DNA of 64,000 nucleotides from CBDDIP01 sp965279405 (GCA_965279405.1 OZ257157.1:2604001-2668000); one strand, 5' to 3'; shown: positions 17,371 to 26,468, numbered from the stretch's first letter. Numbers and translations are program-made. Notes: a model not told the origin generated them from the sequence alone.

Positions 17371-17582
17371 GTGGAGGCTTTCGCGCTCACCCGGGCGCGC
17401 CTGAAACCCTCCATGCCGAGTGGGTGGAGGCTTTCGCGCTCACTCGGGCGTGCCTGAAACCCTCCATGCCGAGTGGGTGGAGGCTTTCGCGCTCACCCGG
17501 GCGTGCCTGAAACCCTCCATGCCGAGTGGGTGGAGGGTTTCGCGCTCACTCGGGCGTGCGTGAAACCCTCCATGCCGAGGGC
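17371..17582. repeat. Four tandem 53-bp hairpin repeats
   Basis: Four contiguous copies begin at 17371, 17424, 17477 and 17530, differing at only a few positions. Each contains GGAGGSTTTC near its left end and GAAACCCTCC near its right end, so each can form a hairpin; in the fourth copy the arms match perfectly for 10 bases. There are no unique spacers. The array lies in the convergent gap between the FAD oxidoreductase and the aquaporin gene. Confidence 0.9.
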
Positions 17583-17695
17583 GGACGTGGTGGAGGGGAC
17601 GGGGTGAGAAGGTCAGCCGGGGAGAGCCGCCGAAGCTTGCGGAGGCGGCGAGCACGAAGGCGAGCGCAGCGAGCCCACGATGAACGGCGAGCCTG

Positions 17696-18526
17696 TCAGT
17701 CGAGCGTGTCTTCGACGGCGTGGACGGCTTCGCCGACGCCGATCTCGACGGTGTCGCGGGCTTCGATCAGGCCGGGCACCTCGGCGAGCATCGTGTCTTC
17801 GAGACGACTGTCGTCGACGATCAGCCAGATGACCACCCCGACGACGGCACCGATCAGTGGGAAGACGATGAACGCCCACAGCTGCTGCAGCGCGGCCCAG
17901 TCGGCGAAGCCGTCGATCTTCTTCGCGGCGAAGATCGCTGCGCCGAAGCTGCGCGCGGGGTTGACCGAGGTGTTGTCGATTGGGATCGAGATCAGGTGGA
18001 TCACCGTGAGCGTGATGCCCGCAGTCACCCCGCCGAGGCCCGTCGGGAACTTCTTGCCCGTCGTCGACAGCACCACCAGCACGAGGATCGCGGTGAGGAC
18101 CACTTCGACGATGATCGCCGACCCGAGCCCGAAGTACTTCCCTGACCACAGGTTGGCGGCGAACTGGCCTCGGTCGTAGTCCTTCTTCCCACTCATCACC
18201 CCGTAGATCAGCAGGCCGCCGAGCCCTGCGCCGAGGAGCTGACCGACGACGGCGAAGATGGCGTGCAGGCCGCTGATCTTCTTGGCAAGGAACAGGCCGA
18301 GGGTGACGGCTGGGTTGATGTGGCAGCCCGACACCGGCCCGATGACGTAGGCCATGATCAACAACGAGAACCCGAAGCCGAGCGCGATGCCGAGGGTGCC
18401 CACCGCGTCACCGGCGATGATCGCCGTGCCCGGGCCGCCGAGCATGAGCACCGTGGTGCCGACCAGTTCGGCCGCCAAGATCCGACCGTTGTTCTTCTGT
18501 GACTGTCCGCTGAGCTCGTCATCCAT
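17696..18526 (-). CDS. MIP family aquaporin
   Basis: A 276-aa channel of the major intrinsic protein family, closest to AqpZ-type water channels. The two half-helix signatures are present: HINPAVT (about residue 70) and VNPARSFG (about residue 190), the second with the conserved arginine of the selectivity filter. Six membrane helices can be traced from ILAAELVGTTVLMLGGPG to LWAFIVFPLIGAVVGVVIWLIV. A roughly 45-residue acidic cytoplasmic tail (LEDTMLAEVPGLIEARDTVE) extends beyond the usual end. It is divergent from fdhD. Confidence 0.9.
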   Translation of the reverse strand: MDDELSGQSQKNNGRILAAELVGTTVLMLGGPGTAIIAGDAVGTLGIALGFGFSLLIMAYVIGPVSGCHINPAVTLGLFLAKKISGLHAIFAVVGQLLGAGLGGLLIYGVMSGKKDYDRGQFAANLWSGKYFGLGSAIIVEVVLTAILVLVVLSTTGKKFPTGLGGVTAGITLTVIHLISIPIDNTSVNPARSFGAAIFAAKKIDGFADWAALQQLWAFIVFPLIGAVVGVVIWLIVDDSRLEDTMLAEVPGLIEARDTVEIGVGEAVHAVEDTLD

Positions 18527-18589
18527 GGGGGTGACTGTATTCCCGAGCGCACAAGTGAACGGCGGACGGTGCCGCTACCGTCCAACGCC

Positions 18590-19408
18590 ATGGCCCGGGG
18601 TCGCAGCGAGACCATGCTCGTCACGACGTTCGACGGCGCGGACCGCAAGCGGCACCCCGACGAGCTGATCGTCGAGGAGCCGATGACCATCCAGCTCGAC
18701 GGCACGACGGTCGCCACGACGATGCGCACGCCCGGCCACGACTACGAGCTCGCCGTCGGCTTCTGCTTCGGCGAGGGCATGTACGCCGGCGCCCCCGTGA
18801 CGGGCGTCCGCTACTGCGCCAACGGCGCGGCCAGCGACAGTGAGTGGAACGTCGTCACCGTCGACACCGGCGGCCGGGCACCCGCACCGACGCCGCGCAT
18901 CGGCAACACGACGAGCAGCTGCGGATGGTGCGGCAGCGACTCGATCGACGGCCTCGCCGATCGGTTGCCGCGGCTCCCCGACGGCGAGGCGATCTCGCTC
19001 GACGTGCTGCGCACCGTGCCCGCCGCGGTGCTCGACGCGCAGGGCCTGTTCAACAGCACCGGCGCGGTGCACGCCGCCGCAGCCTTCACGACCGACGGCA
19101 CGGTGCTCGTCACCCGTGAGGACGTCGGCCGCCACAACGCGGTGGACAAGGTGGTCGGGCGGTTGTTCCTCGACGGCCAGCTGCCGGCCACCGGGCACGG
19201 CCTGTTCGTCAGCGGGCGGGCCAGCTTCGAGCTCGTGCAGAAGGCCTGGGCCGCCGGCTTCAGCACGCTTGTCGCGGTCAGCGCGCCGACGTCGCTGGCC
19301 GTGCACACGGCACGTCGCGCCGGGCTCACGCTCGCCGGGTTCGTGCGCGGCCACCGCGTCAACATCTACGCCCCGGAGCGAGTACCCGAGAGCGTGCCTG
19401 CCTCGTAG
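18590..19408 (+). CDS. fdhD: Formate dehydrogenase accessory sulfurtransferase FdhD
   Basis: A 272-aa protein that passes sulfur from a cysteine desulfurase to the molybdenum cofactor of formate dehydrogenase, a step needed for activity. The redox CxxC is in SSCGWCGSD (about residue 110), with family motifs VEEPMTIQLDG and TPGHDYELAVGFCFGEG near the N-terminus, and TREDVGRHNAVDKVVG and FVSGRASFELVQKAW in the second half. I prefer ATG 18590 over a longer ATG-less extension from 18569. The FdhF-like oxidoreductase at the left edge is a plausible client. The HemQ gene starts 10 bases downstream, so the two may be cotranscribed. Confidence 0.94.
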   Translation: MARGRSETMLVTTFDGADRKRHPDELIVEEPMTIQLDGTTVATTMRTPGHDYELAVGFCFGEGMYAGAPVTGVRYCANGAASDSEWNVVTVDTGGRAPAPTPRIGNTTSSCGWCGSDSIDGLADRLPRLPDGEAISLDVLRTVPAAVLDAQGLFNSTGAVHAAAAFTTDGTVLVTREDVGRHNAVDKVVGRLFLDGQLPATGHGLFVSGRASFELVQKAWAAGFSTLVAVSAPTSLAVHTARRAGLTLAGFVRGHRVNIYAPERVPESVPAS

Positions 19409-19418
19409 CCTGAAGCGC

Positions 19419-20120
19419 ATGAGCGACACCGCGTCCGTCGAGCCCGTCACCCCATCGACCGGCCTCGGGGTGCTCCACCTGTTCTGCAAGCCGACCCCGT
19501 TGTTCGACGGCGAGTCCGTCATCGCTGCCGTGAAGTCGGCCGAGGCGGCGGGCTGCCAGGTGGTGGCCGTGTCGATCCTCGGGCACAAGTGCGACGCCGC
19601 GTTCATGGCGACGAACCCGAACCTGCGTGAGCTGCGCGCCCTGCAGACCGCGCTGCAGCACGCCGGCCTCGAGGTGGTCGACAGCTACGTCAGCATCACC
19701 GAGGTCAGCGAGTACGCAAAGGGCATGCCGGAGGCGATGCAGCAGCCGCGCCTGTTCCCGACGATCCCGCCCAACCACGTCGGGTACGCCATGCCGGCGT
19801 GGTGCTTCTACCCGATGAGCAAGAAGCGCGAAGCCGACGCGAACTGGTTCACCTTGCCGTTCGAGGAGCGCAGCGAGCTGATGCACGAGCACGGCACCAG
19901 CGGCCGCAAGTTCGCCGGCCGCATCGCCCAGTACATCACCGGTTCGGCGGGCCTCGACGACTACGAGTGGGGCGTCACGTTGTTCGGCGTGCACGCCGAC
20001 GACCTGAAGGACGTCGTCTACACGATGCGCTTCGACAAGGCCTCGGCCGTCTACGCCGAGTTCGGTCCGTTCTACGTCGGCATGGTCACGCCGGTCGAGG
20101 CGCTCGTCGCCACCCTCTGA
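19419..20120 (+). CDS. hemQ: Coproheme decarboxylase HemQ (chlorite dismutase fold)
   Basis: A 233-aa member of the chlorite dismutase-like family. In Actinobacteria this is HemQ/ChdC, which decarboxylates coproheme to haem b, the last step of the coproporphyrin-dependent haem pathway. The catalytic tyrosine is expected in FYPMSKKR (about residue 128), the proximal haem histidine lies in MHEHGTSGRKF, followed by QYITGSAGLDDYEWGVTLF. The late VVYTMRFDKASAVYAEFGPFYVG is a standard signature. The N-terminal half keeps the fold but has diverged. It follows fdhD closely. The stop codon lies within a 14-bp tandem repeat. Confidence 0.88.
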   Translation: MSDTASVEPVTPSTGLGVLHLFCKPTPLFDGESVIAAVKSAEAAGCQVVAVSILGHKCDAAFMATNPNLRELRALQTALQHAGLEVVDSYVSITEVSEYAKGMPEAMQQPRLFPTIPPNHVGYAMPAWCFYPMSKKREADANWFTLPFEERSELMHEHGTSGRKFAGRIAQYITGSAGLDDYEWGVTLFGVHADDLKDVVYTMRFDKASAVYAEFGPFYVGMVTPVEALVATL

Positions 20121-20150
20121 ACGTCAGGCTCTGAACGTCAGGCTCTGAAC
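20115..20150. repeat. Short tandem repeat spanning the hemQ stop
   Basis: The 14-base unit CTCTGAACGTCAGG occurs at 20115-20128 and 20129-20142, followed by a partial third copy to 20150. The hemQ TGA is in the first unit. Probably a slippage duplication. Confidence 0.8.
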
Positions 20151-20176
20151 CGTCGCTGGCGGATCAGACGGTCGAA

Positions 20177-21448
20177 TCAACCCGGTTGGACGATCTGGCG
20201 GCCGACGGTCAACCGGGCGACGACCGAGTCGCGTCCCGCGTCGTCCACCTCGAACTGCTCGAAGACAGCTCGCGTCGGGTCGCCGTCGACGCCGAGGTCG
20301 AGCGCACCTGCCGGGCCGTCGTAGTCGATGTTGCGACCGGCGATGAGCGACTCGTTGCACGCGGCGAACGACTGACACGGGGAGCCACTGGCCGATGCGA
20401 TGACGATCCCGGCGGCGATCGATCGCGGCTGGCTCGAACCGGCTGCCTGCGCGGCGAGCGCCATGAGGTTGACGCAGTCGTAGGCGTTGGTCGCATAGAT
20501 CCCCGTCGCCTGTGGGTCGATCGTCAGCAAGGCGTCGAGGAACGGTCGCGTTGCCGTCGCTGCGGGCGCCACGCCGACGATCCGTCGAGCGAGGCGAGTG
20601 CCGTACGGGTTGGTCAGCGTCGCTCGCCGGAACGAGTCGTTGACGACGTACTGCGGCGACCCGTCCGACAGCTCGTCGGTGGCCTGCACCAGCGACGGTC
20701 CGGTCACCGAGTCGGCGATCACCACCACGACGGGTGCGTCGACGGTGGCGATCGCCTGCGCGGTGGCCTGGATCGACGCCTCGTCGGCGTTGAACGGCTG
20801 CGAGGACCCGACGGAGATCCCCCGGCGGCTGAGCGCGCTGCGCACGGCATCGGCGAACGGGCGGCCGTAGACGTCGTTGAGGAACGCCAGCGTCACGCCG
20901 CGCGCGCCGGTGCCCTCGACGGCTTGCGCGATCGCCGTTGCCTGCAGCGAGTCGCTGGGGATGGTGCGGAAGAACATCCCGTCGTCGGGGAACGCATCGA
21001 GCGCCAGCGCCGACGCCGTGGGCGAGCAGCTGGCCACGCCGCTCTCGACGATGTGGGCCAAGCCGCCGAGTGCGACGGTCGAGCTGGACGGTCCGACGAT
21101 CGCGTCGACGCCCGCTTCGAGCAGCTCGTCGACCGCAGCGGCGGCCGCGGCCGCTGTCGTGCCCTCGTCGACGACGGTCGTGCGCACGTCCTGGTCGTTG
21201 ACCCCGCCGGCGGCGTTGATCTCGGTGACGGCCAACTGCACTGCGTCCTCGATCGCCTGGCCGATGGTCGTGGCGTTGCCTTCGGTGGGCCGCAGCACGC
21301 CGATGTGCAACACGCCGTCGTCGGGACGCAACGTGGTCGTCGTGGCGAAGGTGGTGCCCAAGCTCGGCGGCGGGGTCGAGTCGCTGCCGCTGCTGCAGGC
21401 GACGGCGATGGTGAGGGGGAGCACCAGCACCAGCCGACGGACGCGCAT
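20177..21448 (-). CDS. Branched-chain-type solute-binding lipoprotein
   Basis: A 423-aa extracytoplasmic protein with a lipoprotein signal (MRVRRLVLVLPLTIAVAC, lipobox cysteine at residue 18) and a type I periplasmic-binding fold of the LivJ/Peripla_BP_6 family: VLHIGVLRPTEGNATTIGQ, AVTEINAAGGVNDQDV, VDAIVGPSSS and GVTLAFLNDVYGRPFAD. Such proteins deliver amino acids or small amides to ABC importers. No permease or ATPase genes are adjacent, so it is an orphan receptor or serves a distant transporter. Four cysteines near the end of the protein could form disulfides. Confidence 0.85.
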   Translation of the reverse strand: MRVRRLVLVLPLTIAVACSSGSDSTPPPSLGTTFATTTTLRPDDGVLHIGVLRPTEGNATTIGQAIEDAVQLAVTEINAAGGVNDQDVRTTVVDEGTTAAAAAAAVDELLEAGVDAIVGPSSSTVALGGLAHIVESGVASCSPTASALALDAFPDDGMFFRTIPSDSLQATAIAQAVEGTGARGVTLAFLNDVYGRPFADAVRSALSRRGISVGSSQPFNADEASIQATAQAIATVDAPVVVVIADSVTGPSLVQATDELSDGSPQYVVNDSFRRATLTNPYGTRLARRIVGVAPAATATRPFLDALLTIDPQATGIYATNAYDCVNLMALAAQAAGSSQPRSIAAGIVIASASGSPCQSFAACNESLIAGRNIDYDGPAGALDLGVDGDPTRAVFEQFEVDDAGRDSVVARLTVGRQIVQPG

Positions 21449-21490
21449 CGACGGGAGTGTACGAGCAAGCCCCGGAGCCAGGGGGTCGAG

Positions 21491-22174
21491 TCAGTCGGCG
21501 ATGCAGCGCACGTGCGCTTCGATCGCTGCCCTGGTGGTGCCGATCGGCTCGACCCACACTCGCGGCGGGACGACACCGAGGACCGGATCGGCACCGAGGG
21601 AGTCGATCAGCGCACGCGTGCGCTCGGCCAGTGACGGCAGGCGAGGGGTGAGGACGAGGAGCGGTCCGCGGCGTCCGCGGGCCAGCGTCTCACCACTGCC
21701 GAAGGCGTTGCGGACGTGCTCGGCGACCAGCTGCGGGTGCCGCACCAGATCGTCGTCAGGGAGGGCGACGACGACGAGGACGAGCGGGACGGCAGGGGCG
21801 GCTCGCTCGTGGTGCCGGCGAGCACGGTGGACCAGCACGGCGAGCGGAGCGAAGCGGCCGGCGACGATGTCCGCCCCGTTCGCGGCACCTGCCAGGACGC
21901 CCTCCACCCATCCGTCGCACAACGCCTCCAGCGCCGCCGTCGACAGCCCGGACCGTCTCCAGAACCAGGGGTGACGCATCACCCGGACCCAGGTGAGCAC
22001 GTCGGCCACGTCGTGGCCCCGTGCCCCCAGCGCGGCACCGGCGGCGCGCAGGTGCTCACCGTTGGTGGCGATCAACGCGCTGGCGTGTGCCGCCACGTCG
22101 GCCGCAACGGCAGCGCCCCAGCGCTGCTCGATGAGGGCGGCAGAGCGCCCGATGCGTCGTCCCGTCAAGTTCAT
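21491..22174 (-). CDS. Hypothetical protein
   Basis: A protein of about 227 aa with no family that I recognise. It is Ala/Arg-rich and mixed helix/strand, with a helical N-terminal half (GRSAALIEQRWGAAVAADVAAHA, MRHPWFWRRSG) and a C-terminal half with strand-like VPLVLVVVALPDDD and LLVLTPRLP and a final VEPIGTTRAAIEAHVR helix. I chose the ATG at 22174; the frame is open up to 22282 but that start would overlap the divergent sigma-factor gene. Head-to-head position with the sigma factor suggests, but does not show, a functional link. Confidence 0.5.
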   Translation of the reverse strand: MNLTGRRIGRSAALIEQRWGAAVAADVAAHASALIATNGEHLRAAGAALGARGHDVADVLTWVRVMRHPWFWRRSGLSTAALEALCDGWVEGVLAGAANGADIVAGRFAPLAVLVHRARRHHERAAPAVPLVLVVVALPDDDLVRHPQLVAEHVRNAFGSGETLARGRRGPLLVLTPRLPSLAERTRALIDSLGADPVLGVVPPRVWVEPIGTTRAAIEAHVRCIAD

Positions 22175-22275
22175 CGATGGAATGACGTCATGGATCGTCG
22201 TTGGTGACGTCACTTCTTCAACTTCGTGCTTTGCGCGTGCCACTTCGCGCGCAGCACGACCTCGGGAGCGATGGC

Positions 22276-24723
22276 GTGACACAGACGGACAGCACGGCAG
22301 CGATGAGCGATGCGCAGCTCATCACGTCCGCGCGCCACGGCGACAGCGACGCGTTCGGCGAGCTCTACCGACGCCACGTCGACGCTGCCCGATCAGCGGC
22401 GCGTGCGCTGGCGCGTTCGAAGGCGGATGTCGACGACATCGTCTCCGAGGCGTTCTCGCGGGTGCTGCGCGTGCTGCAGGGCGGCGCCGGGCCCGACGTC
22501 TCGTTCCGGCCCTACGTCCTCACGACGGTGCGCAACGTCTTCTACGACCGCGCCCGACGCCGGCGTGAGGATCCGTCGGATCAACTCGGTGACTCCGTCA
22601 ACGTCTCCGGGCTCGAGTTCGCCGACAGCGCCGAGGATCGTGGCTTCGTCGGCGCCGCGTTCGCCTCACTGCCGGAGCGGTGGCAGCTCGTGTTGTGGCA
22701 CACCGAGGTCGAGGGGCGCAGCGTCAGCGAGGTGGCGCCACTGCTCGGCCTGGCACCGAACGCCGTGGCGGCCCTGGCCTACCGCGCCCGCGAAGGCCTG
22801 CGCCAGGCCTTCCTCCAGGCGCAGATGACCCAGGCCCGTCGCCCCGCGTGCGAAGCCGTGGTGGCCCAACTCGGCGCCTACGTCCGTGACGGTCTGGCGG
22901 CGCGCGATCGGCGCAAGATCGACGAGCACCTCGCGACCTGCGACAGCTGTCCCGCGCTCGTTGCCGAGCTCACCGACGCCAACACGGTGCTGCGGTCGGT
23001 GCTCGTGCCGCTGATCGTCGGGGTCTCGGCGCAGCGCTACCTGGCCGGGTTCCACGGGTCCGGCCCGCTCGGCCGGGCGCGACACCTGGCGCGCACGCAC
23101 GTGGTCGCCACCGCCGCTGCCGCGGCCAGCGTGCTCGTGATCGGTGGGGTCGCTGCTGCCGGCATGGTCGGACGCGGCACCGCGAACGACTCGCTGCGCC
23201 AACGCTCCGAGGCGGCCTCGCCCACCGTGATCGTCGAACCCGATCGCAGCGCTCCCCTCGCGGCCACGACGTCCTCGACGCCACCGACGACGGTGGTCCC
23301 GTCGAGCACCAGCGCCAGCTCGACCACCGCGACGACAGCCACGACTCCGGTCGCCCAGGTCACGCCGCCGTTCGTGGCGGTTCCGCCGGCGAAGCCGAAG
23401 CCGAAGGCCAAGCCGACGACGACCACCCCTCCTGCGCCGACCCCGACCACCACGCCGACCCCGACGACCACGCCGGCGCCCACCAGCACGACGCCGACCA
23501 CCACGGTGCCGCGCAACATGCACCTCGACATCGCTCAGCTCACCCCGGCCATCGCCGGTGTGCCGCTGCGGGTCCACCTCGAGCTGACCGGTGCCGGTGC
23601 CGCGCTTGCGTCGTTGACGGTCGACGTGCCGCTGCCTGCCGGCGTGACCATCACGCGGGCAGACGACGGCTGGCAGTGCACCCCGACCGGCCGGTGCACC
23701 CACGGCCCGCTCGCCGCCGACGCGTCGGTGGGCCTCGACCTCACGCTCGACCTCGGTGTCACGCCGCCCACGCAGATCACCATCGCCCCGGCGGTCGTCG
23801 GCCCGGCCGGGGCCACGGGCGACATCGCCGCCGTTGCGATCCCGGTCCAGGTCGTGCCCGACCTGCTGTACGGCGGCGTCGATCGCGGGGCGGTCGCGGC
23901 GATCGGCAACTCGATCGTCACGTGCCGCGACGACGATCCGTCGTGTGCCGCAGCTCGAGTCAGTCCGACCGGCGTCGACAACAACGTGTTCCAGATGCAG
24001 TACGTCAAGGCCGGTGGCGGCGCAGTGAACTCCTCGTCGGCCCGACTCTCGGTCACCGGCGCCGTCACGCGTGCGTTCCTCGTGTGGGGCGGCGACGTCG
24101 ACCAGGGGACACCCGGCGCGGTGGACGCAGCAGAACGGGGCACCGTCACGTTGATCGGGCCGGACGGGGTCGCCCACTCCGTCGCCGCCGACGCCGTGCA
24201 CGACCTCCACGGCGGGTTGTACACCGCCAACGCCGACGTCACCAGCCTCGTCTCCGGATCCGGCACGTACACCGTCGGCGACGTGCAGACGGCACTCGGC
24301 GCCGGGTCGTGCGGTGGCTGGTCGCTGGTGGTCGTCACCGAGGATGCAACTCAACCCGAGCGGCTGCTGCTCGTCACGGCCCCCGGTACCTACCTCACCG
24401 ACGAGGCACCGCTGTCGGTCTCCCTGCCCGTGGGCACGGCGATGAGCGGCTCGCAGGCGACGGTCGCGATCGTCGGCTTCGACGGCGACCCGAGCCTCGG
24501 CGGCGATCTGTTGAGCATCAACGGCACCATCACCGCCAACGCGTTCGGCAGCACCGTTCCCGAACCGTTCGATCCGGCGCAGGCCAACACCTTCGGCACC
24601 GACGTGATCGAGCAGCACCTCGCCGACGTCGGCGGCGCGGGCGTCGACGTCGAGGCCACCACCACCGATGACTTCGTGGCCATCGCCATCGTCGCGGTGC
24701 AGGTGGACGTGCCGGCTCGCTAG
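22276..24723 (+). CDS. ECF sigma factor fused to anti-sigma finger, membrane anchor and extracellular domain
   Basis: A single 815-aa protein with a full signalling path. Residues about 15-95 are sigma region 2 (SDAFGELYRRHVDAARSAA, VDDIVSEAFSRVL, FRPYVLTTVRNVFYDRAR); about 120-180 is region 4 (LPERWQLVLWHTEVEGRSVSEVAPLLG). Residues about 190-230 look like a zinc-finger anti-sigma domain with H218-x3-C222-x2-C225. A membrane helix lies at about 275-300, then a Thr/Pro-rich linker (about 315-415) and a roughly 400-residue extracellular part rich in beta strands. GTG 22276 has a GGGAG site at 22264. The layout implies that an outside signal releases or reshapes the sigma domain, perhaps by proteolysis. 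ECF groups with C-terminal finger-TM extensions are known in Actinobacteria, but the function of this one is unknown. Confidence 0.85.
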   Translation: MTQTDSTAAMSDAQLITSARHGDSDAFGELYRRHVDAARSAARALARSKADVDDIVSEAFSRVLRVLQGGAGPDVSFRPYVLTTVRNVFYDRARRRREDPSDQLGDSVNVSGLEFADSAEDRGFVGAAFASLPERWQLVLWHTEVEGRSVSEVAPLLGLAPNAVAALAYRAREGLRQAFLQAQMTQARRPACEAVVAQLGAYVRDGLAARDRRKIDEHLATCDSCPALVAELTDANTVLRSVLVPLIVGVSAQRYLAGFHGSGPLGRARHLARTHVVATAAAAASVLVIGGVAAAGMVGRGTANDSLRQRSEAASPTVIVEPDRSAPLAATTSSTPPTTVVPSSTSASSTTATTATTPVAQVTPPFVAVPPAKPKPKAKPTTTTPPAPTPTTTPTPTTTPAPTSTTPTTTVPRNMHLDIAQLTPAIAGVPLRVHLELTGAGAALASLTVDVPLPAGVTITRADDGWQCTPTGRCTHGPLAADASVGLDLTLDLGVTPPTQITIAPAVVGPAGATGDIAAVAIPVQVVPDLLYGGVDRGAVAAIGNSIVTCRDDDPSCAAARVSPTGVDNNVFQMQYVKAGGGAVNSSSARLSVTGAVTRAFLVWGGDVDQGTPGAVDAAERGTVTLIGPDGVAHSVAADAVHDLHGGLYTANADVTSLVSGSGTYTVGDVQTALGAGSCGGWSLVVVTEDATQPERLLLVTAPGTYLTDEAPLSVSLPVGTAMSGSQATVAIVGFDGDPSLGGDLLSINGTITANAFGSTVPEPFDPAQANTFGTDVIEQHLADVGGAGVDVEATTTDDFVAIAIVAVQVDVPAR

Positions 24724-24775
24724 GGCCGGCGGTTCAGGGTCGGCTGGGTCGGGTCGGCTGGGTAGGGTCGTCGTC

Positions 24776-25525
24776 GTGAGCGAAGGGACCTCGGCCGACT
24801 CCACCCGTCACCTGGTGCGCTGGAGCGAGACGCTGGCCGCCATCGCCCGCACTGGCTTGGGGTTCACCCAGAACCTGTACGAGCGAGAGCGATTCGAAGA
24901 GGTGCTCCACGTCGCCGCCGACATCCGTTTCGCCGCCGACGAGGCGCTCGAGGTCCGTCGCGAGCAGGACCACTTCGACCAAGAGCAGCACCACGACCGC
25001 GTCGGCCGCGATGCGCTGGTGGACGACTGGATGGAATCGGTCGGCGAGGGCGTCCCGGGCTACGTCACCCCCAAGGTCGCCATCGGCGCCGTCGTCGGCA
25101 ACGACGCCGGTGAGATCCTCCTCGTGCAACGAGCCGACAGCGGCATCTGGCTGTACCCCACGGGCTGGGCCGACGTCGGCTACTCGCCCGCCGAGGTCGC
25201 GGTGAAGGAGGTGGCCGAGGAGACCGGCATCGTGTGTGAACCGGTGCAACTGCTCTCGGTGATCGACGGCCAGCGGATGGGGTTCACCCGCTTCGGCATG
25301 TACATGCTCCTGTTCCACTGCCGGGCGGTCGGTGGCGAGCTGCGGGGCCATCCGCTGGAGACGTCCGCTGTCGGCTGGTACAGCCGGGACGCGCTGCCCG
25401 AGGCGACGGCCGGTGCCGCATGGTGGGGACCGAGCGCCTTCGCGGCGATCGACGGCGTTGTCATGCAGACGATGTTCGAAGCACCGCGCGACCCGATCTG
25501 GCGCGGGGACCCTGCCGACGAGTAG
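24776..25525 (+). CDS. Nudix hydrolase with N-terminal helical domain
   Basis: A 249-aa protein. Residues about 10-85 are a helical Nudix_N_2-type domain (LARWSETLAAIARTG-like start, RERFEEVLHVAADI). Residues about 95-240 are the Nudix fold, with GAVVGNDAGEILLVQRADSGIWLYPTGWADVG leading into the Nudix box. The box reads GWADVGYSPAEVAVKEVAEETG, so the metal-binding EExxG core is intact, but the first glutamate is a tyrosine and the conserved arginine is a lysine. Family members cleave nucleoside diphosphate derivatives such as ADP-ribose or NADH. GTG 24776 has a GGTAGGG site upstream. Confidence 0.85.
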   Translation: MSEGTSADSTRHLVRWSETLAAIARTGLGFTQNLYERERFEEVLHVAADIRFAADEALEVRREQDHFDQEQHHDRVGRDALVDDWMESVGEGVPGYVTPKVAIGAVVGNDAGEILLVQRADSGIWLYPTGWADVGYSPAEVAVKEVAEETGIVCEPVQLLSVIDGQRMGFTRFGMYMLLFHCRAVGGELRGHPLETSAVGWYSRDALPEATAGAAWWGPSAFAAIDGVVMQTMFEAPRDPIWRGDPADE

Positions 25526-25528
25526 TCG

Positions 25529-26428
25529 TCAGCTGTTCTGGTCGCGCAGGAACTGCTCGACCTCGGCGACCAGCTCGTCGCTGTCGACCTCGCCGGTCGG
25601 GACGGCCTCGTCGAGCTCGCCGCCCACGGCGTCGTCCTCGTCCTCGTCGTCTTCGTCGTCATCGTCGGCCATCGCCTCGAGGCGGGCGACGTAGCCGATG
25701 AGGTCGTCGTCGTCGTTGACGAAGGCGGTGACGCGCTGGTCGTAGTCGCCCGCGTCGGTGACCAACCGGGCAGTGGGCGCCGGTGAGCCGAGCATGTCGC
25801 ACGCCCGCTCGACCAGCGCCAGCGCCGCCTTCGGTGACGGCACCTGTGATGCGTACGCGGGCACGGCCGCCCACAGCGATGCGGAGGGACGATCGACCTT
25901 GCCGCACGCGTCGTGCAGCACGCCGACGATGCCCGTCGGGCCCTCGTAGCGACTGCGCTGCAGGTCGAACCGGTCGATCATGCCCTGATCGGTGGCCGTG
26001 CCCATGACGTGCACCGGCCGGGTGTGCGACACGTCGGCCAGCAGCGCGCCGAGCGTGAGGACCATCGCCACGTCGAACTCGTCGGCGATGCCGCCGAGCT
26101 GCTCGGTGAACAGCCGCCAGCGCAGCGCCGGCTCGGGCCCGAGGACGAGGATGACGTCGCCGCCGGGGGTGGACGCGCTCCACAAGCCGACCGTCGGCCA
26201 GACGATCATGCGCGACTGCGTCGGCGTCAGCCGCACGTGCGGACGGACCGTGGCGAAGTCGGTGAACTCTTCCGGGTCGATCTCCGCCAGCGGCTGTGCC
26301 TGCCAGCTCTCGATGAGGTGGCGGACGCTGTTGCTGGCGGCATCACCGGCATCGTTCCAGCCGGTGAAGGCAGCGATCATGACGGGGCGGCGCAGGGTTG
26401 GGCGAGCCAGCCAGCGAACGTGATCCAT
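25529..26428 (-). CDS. PAC2 family protein
   Basis: A 299-aa protein of the PAC2 (proteasome assembly chaperone-like) family, common in Actinobacteria. Signatures: PVMIAAFTGWNDAGDAAS near residue 15, DPEEFTDFATVRP, and the GALLADVSHTRPV and LWAAVPAYASQVPSPKA motifs. The C-terminus ends in a strongly acidic tail (about residues 250-290, rich in D and E). The family's role in bacteria is not settled; links to the proteasome or to ATP-grasp partners have been suggested. It converges with the Nudix gene with three bases between the stops. Confidence 0.85.
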   Translation of the reverse strand: MDHVRWLARPTLRRPVMIAAFTGWNDAGDAASNSVRHLIESWQAQPLAEIDPEEFTDFATVRPHVRLTPTQSRMIVWPTVGLWSASTPGGDVILVLGPEPALRWRLFTEQLGGIADEFDVAMVLTLGALLADVSHTRPVHVMGTATDQGMIDRFDLQRSRYEGPTGIVGVLHDACGKVDRPSASLWAAVPAYASQVPSPKAALALVERACDMLGSPAPTARLVTDAGDYDQRVTAFVNDDDDLIGYVARLEAMADDDDEDDEDEDDAVGGELDEAVPTGEVDSDELVAEVEQFLRDQNS

Positions 26429-26468
26429 CGCCAAAACCCTATCGGCCGCGAACGGTTGGCCGGTCTGC

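Noticed and set aside
17371..17582. Possible CRISPR array
   Set aside because: The four units are contiguous and alike along their whole length, with no unique spacers and no cas genes in the window.
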